Origin: JBAWAP01 sp049589355
GTDB lineage: Bacteria > Chloroflexota > Anaerolineae > VGOG01
DNA length: 6,567 nucleotides
Assembly: GCA_049589355.1 (NCBI GenBank)
Contig: JBAWAP010000118.1
Coordinates: 1 to 6,567 of the forward strand
Direction of reading: 5' to 3'
Made by a program: the position numbers and the translations under genes. The notes below the pieces were generated by a model that worked only from the letters and a program-made list of their open reading frames with translations, searched no databases and was not told the DNA's origin. Below, in pieces: positions 1-4,416 of the stretch (its first letter is position 1; each line of letters begins with the position of its first letter).

Positions 1-435
1 GGCGTGGCTATAGCCGTTCTTACCTCAGGGACTACTGCCGGTACAGCAGTCATCACCGCCACGGCAGATTCGAAATACGACATAGCTGAAGTCGTCTTTA
101 ACCCGGATCCACCCTACACCGTGATGGTGACGGCAAAGCCATACGCTATTCCCGCCAATGGGATATCTACGTCAGCAGTTCGGGCTACGGTGACCGATCA
201 GTACGGCAATCTGGTGGCTGATGGTATAAATTGTTACTTCTACACCACCCTGGGAACAGTATGGCCTCCCTCCGATACTACACTCAATGGTGTGGCTGAG
301 ACCACTCTGACCTCCAGCGAGGATCCTGGACTAGCCACTGTGACAGCCACTTGTGAGGGCAAGCAGGGCACGGTGTATGTATACTTCTACTACCCGCTCA
401 AGCTCTATCTACCTGTGATTTTCAAGGGACACTGA
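1..435 (+). CDS. Secreted/surface protein with Big-1 (bacterial Ig-like) domains, 3' end only
   Basis: The frame is open at the left window edge, so only the last 144 codons are seen and the real start lies upstream. About 35 residues at the beginning look like the closing strands of one Ig-like repeat (LTSGTTAGTAVITATA). A complete Big-1 (invasin/intimin-type) domain follows, with the hallmarks PYAIPANGISTSAVRATV, DQYGNLVADG, NGVAETTLTS and GLATVTAT. Big-1 domains are extracellular beta-sandwich stalk modules, so an exported, surface-attached or secreted protein is expected. Its binding partner or enzymatic head cannot be seen here. The last residues, LYLPVIFKGH, form a short hydrophobic tail ending in a basic residue, resembling C-termini I associate with secreted Chloroflexota proteins. 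That association is from memory and not a proven sorting signal. A terminator hairpin follows at 610-644. Confidence 0.85.
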   Translation, partial: GVAIAVLTSGTTAGTAVITATADSKYDIAEVVFNPDPPYTVMVTAKPYAIPANGISTSAVRATVTDQYGNLVADGINCYFYTTLGTVWPPSDTTLNGVAETTLTSSEDPGLATVTATCEGKQGTVYVYFYYPLKLYLPVIFKGH

Positions 436-463
436 TTCCCTGTCGCCAGACACTTGTACTAAG

Positions 464-548
464 CCCTGTCCTGAGCCCTCGGCCTGAGGACCTCGGCTGA
501 GTTCAGTCGAAGCCCTCGGGCCGAAGGCTCGTCGAAGGGCTGTCGAAG
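464..548 (+). repeat. Cluster of degenerate dispersed repeat units (TGTCCTGAGC / TCGAAG type)
   Basis: This noncoding stretch is built from broken copies of one short motif: TGTCCTGAGC at 467-476, then variants of CTCGG, CTGAG and TCGAAG, with CGAAGGG at 533-539 and TGTCGAAG at 541-548. The same halves, TGTCCTGAGC and CGAAGGG, occur inside the mannosyltransferase gene (794-822, opposite strand) and inside coaE (4231-4252). That supports a dispersed repeat family over chance. Its function is unknown. There is no transposase and no clear terminal inverted repeat. Confidence 0.7.
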
Positions 549-566
549 CAAATGCAGTGCTACAGA

Positions 567-601
567 GAGCGACGAGACCGCTCAAGCCGGTCTCATCGCT
601 C
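567..601. repeat. 14-bp inverted repeat (stem-loop) upstream of the terminator
   Basis: The arms GAGCGACGAGACCG (567-580) and CGGTCTCATCGCTC (588-601) pair over 14 bp with one mismatch around a 7-nt loop. No T-tract follows, so it does not look like an intrinsic terminator itself. It lies between the repeat cluster and the real terminator and could protect the 3' end of the upstream mRNA or simply be part of the repeat-rich spacer. Confidence 0.55.
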
Positions 602-609
602 AAGACCAT

Positions 610-644
610 AAAAGCCATCGGGAAGATTTACCGGTGGCTTTTTT
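610..644 (+). terminator. Rho-independent terminator after the Big-1 gene
   Basis: The stem AAAAGCCATCGG (610-621) pairs with CCGGTGGCTTTT (631-642) across a 9-nt loop, with one T-G wobble and otherwise full pairing. The downstream arm runs directly into six T residues (639-644). It would end the transcript of the surface-protein gene. Its T-tract overlaps the -35 of the next promoter, so two transcription units are closely packed. Confidence 0.8.
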
Positions 645-672
645 GTTAGAGTGGGTGAGATTGTGGTATAAT
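643..672 (+). promoter_or_regulatory. Sigma-70-type extended -10 promoter for the mannosyltransferase unit
   Basis: A perfect TATAAT lies at 667-672, preceded by TGG (extended -10 form TGnTATAAT). TTGTTA at 643-648 is a 4/6 match to the -35 consensus at an 18-bp spacing. The predicted start near 679 gives a leader of about 40 nt before the AAAGGA ribosome binding site (709-714) and ATG at 721. The 11-mer TGTGGTATAAT recurs on the minus strand upstream of the ABC-F gene. Confidence 0.7.
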
Positions 673-720
673 AACGGGGTACATTTCAGCGTTCTCCCAA
701 TCCCATGGAAAGGACAAGGT

Positions 721-1476
721 ATGAAGACCGCTGTCATCATCCCCACCTACAACGAGAGTGACAACATTGAGGCCCTAGTAAAGGAGATTTTGGCCCTTCG
801 ACTGGGCTCAGGACAGGCTCTGGGTGACAACACCGAGATCATCATCGTTGATGACAACTCGCCTGATGGCACGGGAGAGATTGCCGATGAACTGACAAAA
901 GTATATCGGGGTATCAGAGTCATACATCGCCCTGCCAAGCTGGGCTTGGGCACCGCCCATATCGCGGGCTTCAAGGCAGCACTGGCCTTGGGAGCCGACT
1001 GCATTGTGACCATGGACGCCGATTTCTCCCACCACCCTCGCTACATACCCGATCTGGTGGCCGGGAGCCGAGATTCTCAACTGGTTATCGGTTCCCGCTA
1101 CATTGATAGGGGGGGGACAATTAATTGGGGTTTGCAGCGGCAGATCATGAGCAGAGGAGCTAACACCTTTGCTCGCCTGGTCCTGAGCCTCAAGGCTCAT
1201 GATTGCACAGGCGCTTTCCGCTGCTATCGCCGGGGGGTCTTGGAGTCCATCAAGCTGGATGAGATCTTCTCCGACGGCTACTCCTTTTTGATCGAAATGC
1301 TCTATAAGTGCCAGCGAAGGGGATGGGAGATCGGCGAAGTGCCCATCGTCTTCGAGGACAGGCGCCACGGAGCCTCCAAGATCTCCCGCCATGAGATCTT
1401 CAAGGCCCTCTACACCGTGTTGTGCTTGGGCTGGAAACGTGTCTTTTCCCAGGGTGAGTTGAGCAAGGGACAGTAA
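721..1476 (+). CDS. Polyprenol-phosphate mannosyltransferase-like glycosyltransferase (GT2, DPM1 family)
   Basis: This 251-residue single-domain GT-A enzyme probably moves a sugar, typically mannose from GDP-mannose, onto polyprenyl phosphate at the inner membrane face, supplying a lipid-linked donor for cell-envelope glycans. Visible motifs are IIPTYNE (6-12), DDNSPDGT (44-51), the metal-binding MDADFSHHP (98-106, DxD at 99-101), GSRY (124-127), DCTGAFRCYRR (161-171) and the closing FEDRRHGASK (211-220). No C-terminal membrane anchor follows, as in the short soluble-catalytic-domain class. The ATG at 721 is chosen because AAAGGA sits six bases upstream and the IIPTYNE strand must be near the N-terminus; the upstream in-frame ATG at 634 falls inside the terminator. 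Residues 25-35 (ALRLGSGQALG), between the first helix and the DDN strand, are extra for the family and encoded by a dispersed repeat. The true donor sugar is unproven. Confidence 0.88.
   Translation: MKTAVIIPTYNESDNIEALVKEILALRLGSGQALGDNTEIIIVDDNSPDGTGEIADELTKVYRGIRVIHRPAKLGLGTAHIAGFKAALALGADCIVTMDADFSHHPRYIPDLVAGSRDSQLVIGSRYIDRGGTINWGLQRQIMSRGANTFARLVLSLKAHDCTGAFRCYRRGVLESIKLDEIFSDGYSFLIEMLYKCQRRGWEIGEVPIVFEDRRHGASKISRHEIFKALYTVLCLGWKRVFSQGELSKGQ
794..822 (-). repeat. Dispersed repeat copy read in frame inside the mannosyltransferase gene
   Basis: On the minus strand this carries TGTCCTGAGC (complement of 806-815) and CGAAGGG (complement of 794-800), the same two halves as in the 464-548 cluster and the coaE copy. 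It shares a 14-bp block, CCTGTCCTGAGCCC, with 465-478. It encodes roughly residues 25-34 (ALRLGSGQAL), a low-complexity stretch where relatives have a short surface loop, and it leaves the reading frame intact. Confidence 0.7.
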
Positions 1477-2016
1477 ATGGAATGCGTGGCCTGCAACCTC
1501 TGCGGCTCAAGGGATAGCGAGGTCCTGTACCCAAGTACCTTGCCAGAAGGCCCAGCCGCTGAGGACATCGAGCACTTTCTTTGTACAAGCTCCGGCTATG
1601 GCAAGCACTATACCATCGTCAAATGCTGGAACTGTGGATTGGTTTATACCAATCCCCATCGCGAGGCGAGCGCCATCCTCCACATTTATGAGAAGGCTGT
1701 TGATAAGCTTTACCTGGAGGAGCGAGACGGGAGGGTGTTAACCTTTAGGCGTAATCTCCGCCCTTTGGAGGAATTGATACCTCCTGGCCAAGGCCGGAGG
1801 TTGTTGGACGTGGGCTGTTACATCGGGGTATTCCTGGAGATCGCTCAGGAAAGGGGCTGGGAGGCCTGGGGGGTCGAGCCCTCGCTTTGGGCAGCCAGGA
1901 GGGCTCGAAGTAGGGGCTTGCGAGTGATAGATGGTACTTTAGACGACGCCCACTTAGTCGAGGAATCCTGGTTACCAGGATCGAGCCCTATAGCTCCCTC
2001 ATCGCCAATGGAATGA
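1477..2016 (+). CDS. Truncated zinc-ribbon/class I SAM-dependent methyltransferase
   Basis: The ATG follows the TAA of the glycosyltransferase directly (TAAATG), with AAGGGA just upstream, so the two genes are translationally coupled. The N-terminus has Cys pairs (C6/C9 and C50/C53, the latter in KCWNCGLVYTNP) typical of the zinc-ribbon head of envelope-sugar and lipid methyltransferases. A Rossmann SAM-binding start follows: LLDVGCYIG (motif I, 109-117) and GVEPS (E134, ribose-binding acid). After about residue 163 the similarity stops. The expected motif II/III (an FDVV...EHL block) and the C-terminal half are missing, and the frame ends in an unrelated LPGSSPIAPSSPME tail. At 179 residues it is well short of the 280-320 usual for this family and is probably inactive. 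The break coincides with the palindrome at 1965-1981. Its pairing with the mannosyltransferase suggests an original role in envelope glycolipid synthesis. Confidence 0.75.
   Translation: MECVACNLCGSRDSEVLYPSTLPEGPAAEDIEHFLCTSSGYGKHYTIVKCWNCGLVYTNPHREASAILHIYEKAVDKLYLEERDGRVLTFRRNLRPLEELIPPGQGRRLLDVGCYIGVFLEIAQERGWEAWGVEPSLWAARRARSRGLRVIDGTLDDAHLVEESWLPGSSPIAPSSPME
1965..1981. repeat. 17-bp palindrome at the methyltransferase breakpoint
   Basis: The arms ATCCTGGT (1965-1972) and ACCAGGAT (1974-1981) are perfect complements around a single central T. The palindrome sits exactly where methyltransferase similarity ends and a new reading frame with protein-like character begins, so it may mark a recombination or deletion junction, or be a short dispersed palindromic element. 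Confidence 0.6.
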
Positions 2017-2117
2017 CTAAGTTGGTCACAGTCCTCAATCTGAAGGACAAGGCCATGTCCATCAACCTGGGCGACCTCTTCACCACCTTCGCCCGACCCG
2101 AAAGGACTAACATCTAA
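1980..2117 (+). pseudogene. Orphan C-terminal fragment of an unidentified protein
   Basis: In a frame shifted from the methyltransferase, the 45 codons up to TAA at 2115-2117 read as a plausible protein tail (IEPYSSLIANG..., then LVTVLNLKDKAMSINLGDLF, then TTFARPERTNI). This frame is open from 1914, but no start with a ribosome binding site is visible. An ATG at 2013 overlaps the methyltransferase stop as ATGA and would give a 34-residue peptide without a Shine-Dalgarno sequence. I do not recognise the family. It does not look like the missing methyltransferase half because no motif II/III is present, so a remnant of a second gene joined by deletion is the simplest reading. Its stop overlaps the convergent PF04020 gene's stop (CTAA). 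Confidence 0.4.
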
Positions 2118-2494
2118 CGACGTTTCTTATCCTCGTCCTCGTCCCCGATGAGCAGGGTCAGAACAAAGCTGACCAGGCTTATCACCAGTGCGCCCCAGAA
2201 GGCCGGCCAGAAACCTGCAACGTAGAAGCCCAGCCCAAGCTGTCTCCCCAGCCAAGAGGCTAGTTGGAGCATCAGGGCGTTGATCACCAGGGTGAATAGG
2301 CCCAAGGTAAGCACAATCAAAGGGCAGGTCAGGAATTTGAGGATGGGGCGGATCAGAGCGTTCACCAAGCCGAAGATGAGGGCCATGACCGCCAACACCT
2401 GCCAGCCTCCATCGGTGTGGATGCCGTGGACTAATTCAGTGGCCGCGTACAAAGCCACCCCATTGATCAACCAACGCAACAGCAGTTTTCGCAT
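2114..2494 (-). CDS. Four-helix membrane protein, PF04020 (YvlD / 'phage holin 4_2') family
   Basis: This 126-residue integral membrane protein has four hydrophobic segments (about residues 4-22, 33-52, 55-82 and 95-116) and a charged cytoplasmic tail, DEDEDKKRR. The signature GLVNALIRPILKFLT and LTLGLFTLVINALML core match the family named mycobacterial four-TM phage holin superfamily IV, which includes Bacillus YvlD. Despite that name these are ordinary chromosomal proteins of poorly known membrane or envelope-stress function. No endolysin or phage gene is nearby, so lysis is not implied. AGGAGG sits four bases upstream of the ATG, fixing the start. It lies 15 nt after the acetyltransferase gene and is probably the last gene of the minus-strand cluster. 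Its stop overlaps the orphan fragment's stop. Confidence 0.88.
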   Translation of the reverse strand: MRKLLLRWLINGVALYAATELVHGIHTDGGWQVLAVMALIFGLVNALIRPILKFLTCPLIVLTLGLFTLVINALMLQLASWLGRQLGLGFYVAGFWPAFWGALVISLVSFVLTLLIGDEDEDKKRR

Positions 2495-2509
2495 GACACC
2501 TCCTAAACT

Positions 2510-3520
2510 TTAAGTTCTATCTCTCAATGCCAGCCGCATATGAGCTAGTGTCCTCTTCTCGACGAAACCATATAGCTTGAGAGCCTCGATGGCTTCCCGG
2601 TGTTCAGCAGGATGAGTAACGGAAACACCCCGCTCCGGACAATTCCCCAATATGCGCAGGGCTTTCGTGACCAGCATTTCTTCCAGTTGGCCACGATGGT
2701 CAGGGTGAACCATCAATTCCAGGCTGTGGTCGCCTCGCCAGCGGGAGGTTTGCACGGTAAGCGTGACGATGAAGCGGTTGTCCTCTTCTACCGCCAACCG
2801 ATATTCTTCGCGCCCCCTGATCAGATTGTCTAGCCACTTAGACAGCCGCTGGTCTAGCCCTGCCATAAAACGATCTTCGCGCACTGGCTTGAGCCACTGG
2901 GCCTCCTTCGAGGTGGCGGCCAAAGCCAGCTCGTACTCCTTTAGCCACTCGCTGTAGCCCCTTCTACGCAGCGCAAAGCCTTTAACAGGAGTAAAGGCTA
3001 CCGGCCTTATCTTTTCCAAACGCAGCTCTGTCACGGCAGCGATCTGGTCGAAGCCCAGGTCCTGGTAAAGTCTGCAGGCAGGGACGTTGTTGGTGTGAAC
3101 CTGGAGGACGGCCCACTCCCCACCGTGCTCTCTAGCCAGGTCAATGGCCGCCTGCACCAGATGGTGGGCAATGCCCCGGCTCTGACAATCAGGCCGAACG
3201 GCGACATTGCTGATCAGCCAGCGGAGGGAGTAGGGATCGGTCCTGCCCACGTTGACGTGGCCGACGATGCAGCCCTCTTCTACCCAGACGAAGCCCCGGA
3301 AGGTCTCGTGGAACTCAGGGCTGGTGCGATCTAGCAACCAGAGGAAGGGGCCAAAGTGGCTCATGATTTTCAACTCGCGCAGGGCCTCTCTGCCCTGCCG
3401 GGTAAAATTCCCGGCGAACGCTTCTTCCATAAGCGCTGCCACCTGCCCCATATCGCGGCTGGGGTCTGCGGGCCGCAGGCCACTGAACTCCCTTCTTTGA
3501 TGAACGGCCTTAGCTACCAT
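2510..3520 (-). CDS. Tandem-GNAT N-acetyltransferase
   Basis: This 336-residue protein has two acetyltransferase-like halves. The N-terminal half carries a complete GNAT fold signature: NVAVRPDCQSRGIAHHLV (105-122, with the acetyl-CoA pyrophosphate loop QSRGIA at 113-118), then NNVPACRLYQDLGF (144-157). The C-terminal half (about 245-336) has a degenerate copy, ELMVHPDHRGQLEEMLVTKA, and a closing YGFVEKRTLAHMRL, without a clear acetyl-CoA loop. It is probably structural or substrate-binding. The substrate cannot be told from sequence; small amines, amino acids or protein N-termini are all possible. The ATG directly follows the TGA of the 62-residue membrane protein (TGAATG), with GGGAG just upstream, so translational coupling is likely. 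This invites a functional link with that membrane protein, but none is known. Confidence 0.87.
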   Translation of the reverse strand: MVAKAVHQRREFSGLRPADPSRDMGQVAALMEEAFAGNFTRQGREALRELKIMSHFGPFLWLLDRTSPEFHETFRGFVWVEEGCIVGHVNVGRTDPYSLRWLISNVAVRPDCQSRGIAHHLVQAAIDLAREHGGEWAVLQVHTNNVPACRLYQDLGFDQIAAVTELRLEKIRPVAFTPVKGFALRRRGYSEWLKEYELALAATSKEAQWLKPVREDRFMAGLDQRLSKWLDNLIRGREEYRLAVEEDNRFIVTLTVQTSRWRGDHSLELMVHPDHRGQLEEMLVTKALRILGNCPERGVSVTHPAEHREAIEALKLYGFVEKRTLAHMRLALRDRT

Positions 3521-3709
3521 TCACTCCCACCCGGTGATCCACGCGCAGAGGCCGGCCAGGAGGATGGTGCTGACCACCAAGGCCGCTAATTGGCTCGGCA
3601 GAAGCCCCACATCCTTGGCCGCCCACAAGAGCATGGGCACCATAAACACCGCCAGGATGAACCAGGCCAATAGTCGCGGATGTAGACTGAAAAACCTTCG
3701 CACAGACAT
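3521..3709 (-). CDS. Small two-helix membrane protein, unknown function
   Basis: This 62-residue protein is predicted to be a membrane hairpin: a basic N-terminus (MSVRRFFSLHPRLL), a first helix at about residues 14-32 (LAWFILAVFMVPMLLWAA), a short loop, and a second helix at about 37-58 (LPSQLAALVVSTILLAGLCAW). I chose the ATG at 3709 because GGGAG lies six bases upstream; an in-frame TTG precedes it directly and is less likely. The TGA is followed at once by the acetyltransferase ATG, which argues that it is a real translated gene. No family is recognised. Positive charges at the start suggest a cytoplasmic N-terminus. The coaE gene ends 50 nt upstream, separated by the inverted 7-nt array. 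Confidence 0.72.
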   Translation of the reverse strand: MSVRRFFSLHPRLLAWFILAVFMVPMLLWAAKDVGLLPSQLAALVVSTILLAGLCAWITGWE

Positions 3710-3727
3710 CAAAGACTCCCTCCCACT

Positions 3728-3790
3728 CGATTTCCGATTGCCGATTGCCGATTTTCGATTTAGAAATCGGCAATCGAAAATCGGAAATCC
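3728..3790. repeat. Inverted array of 7-nt repeats forming a 26-bp hairpin at the coaE 3' end
   Basis: Bases 3728-3762 are five consecutive 7-nt units of the form CGATTNN (CGATTTC, CGATTGC, CGATTGC, CGATTTT, CGATTTA). Bases 3763-3790 are four units of the complementary form (GAAATCG, GCAATCG, AAAATCG, GAAATCC). The result is an inverted repeat with 26-bp arms (3729-3754 and 3764-3789, two mismatches) and a 9-nt loop that contains the coaE stop codon. No T-tract follows on the minus strand, so this is not a canonical terminator, though it could slow transcription or stabilise mRNA. Confidence 0.8.
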
Positions 3791-4416
3791 TCTCTATCAC
3801 TGTTACTCGGCACTATTTTGTCCCACTCCCTTTTCACCTGCTGCCAAGTCTTTTCCAGGCTGCCACTGTTGTCAATGACCACATCGGCCAGAGCTAGCTT
3901 AGCCTCTTGGGGCGGTTGGGCCTCAATACGCTGAAGTGCCTCCTCCTCGCTTAAATCCCGCTGCTTCACCAAGCGGGCTAGTTGCTGCTCCTTGCAGCAG
4001 GTGACCACCCAGAGGGCATCGCAGGTAGGGTGCATGCCGGCCTCAATGAGCTTGATGGCCTCAACCACGACTACGGGTTCTTGACTACTCCCGATCAATT
4101 CCTCGGTGCGGGCGATGACGGCTGGGTGCACGATTTCCTCCAGCCGGTGCAGAGCGGCTGCATCGGCGAAGACGATGTCCCCTAGCTTTTTCCGGTTGAT
4201 GCTCCCATCACGGCCCAGGATTCCCTCGCCGTGTCCTGAGCTTGCCGAAGGGCCGAATTCCCGTACCACAGCCTGCCAGATAGGCGTGCCTTTCTCCATC
4301 AATTCGTGAACTAGAGCATCAGCATCAATGGCCTTAGCCCCCAGGCGTTCCAACATTCCCGATACGACGCTCTTGCCGGTGGCAATGTTGCCAGTCAGGC
4401 CGATGACGTACTTCAC
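3760..4416 (-). CDS. coaE: Dephospho-CoA kinase
   Basis: This enzyme catalyses the last step of coenzyme A synthesis, ATP-dependent 3'-phosphorylation of dephospho-CoA in the cytoplasm. The 218-residue protein shows the P-loop GLTGNIATGKS (6-16), IDADALVHEL (30-39, the conserved DAD), GSINRKKLGDIVF, the LEEIVHPAV segment and QLARLVKQRDLSEEEALQRI of the CoA-binding/lid region, then DVVIDNSGS. I place the start at GTG 4416: GGAGGT lies nine bases upstream and the P-loop begins at residue 6 as usual. The GTG overlaps the ABC-F stop (GTGA), indicating translational coupling. An upstream in-frame GTG at 4437 precedes the ribosome binding site and is less likely. Two oddities come from repeats: residues 56-64 (PSASSGHGE) are an in-frame dispersed-repeat copy, and the final DFRFSIADF and stop are supplied by the 7-nt array. 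The catalytic motifs are intact, so it is probably active. Confidence 0.92.
   Translation of the reverse strand: MKYVIGLTGNIATGKSVVSGMLERLGAKAIDADALVHELMEKGTPIWQAVVREFGPSASSGHGEGILGRDGSINRKKLGDIVFADAAALHRLEEIVHPAVIARTEELIGSSQEPVVVVEAIKLIEAGMHPTCDALWVVTCCKEQQLARLVKQRDLSEEEALQRIEAQPPQEAKLALADVVIDNSGSLEKTWQQVKREWDKIVPSNSDREDFRFSIADF
4231..4252 (+). repeat. Dispersed repeat copy read in frame inside coaE
   Basis: TGTCCTGAGC (4232-4241) and CGAAGGG (4246-4252) match the halves of the repeat at 464-548 and 794-822. On the coaE coding strand it reads P-S-A-S-S-G-H (residues 56-62), between the VREFG helix end and ILGRDGSINR, where family members normally have no such stretch. The orientation relative to the coding strand is the same as in the mannosyltransferase copy. 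Confidence 0.72.

Noticed and set aside
409..618. Minus-strand frame of 69 codons across the repeat spacer
   Set aside because: It consists of translated repeat units and the stem-loop, with no start signal or domain.
808..1392. Long minus-strand open frame (194 codons) opposite the mannosyltransferase
   Set aside because: It is antisense to a gene with clear GT2 motifs, has no ribosome binding site and no recognisable domain.
2114..2494. Phage lysis module, suggested by the 'holin' family name
   Set aside because: PF04020 proteins are widespread chromosomal membrane proteins, and there is no endolysin, spanin or other phage gene in the window.
3510..3800. Minus-strand frame of 96 codons overlapping the small membrane protein
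   Set aside because: Its N-terminal part is only translated 7-nt repeat, and it overlaps a better-supported gene that has a good ribosome binding site and coupling to the acetyltransferase.
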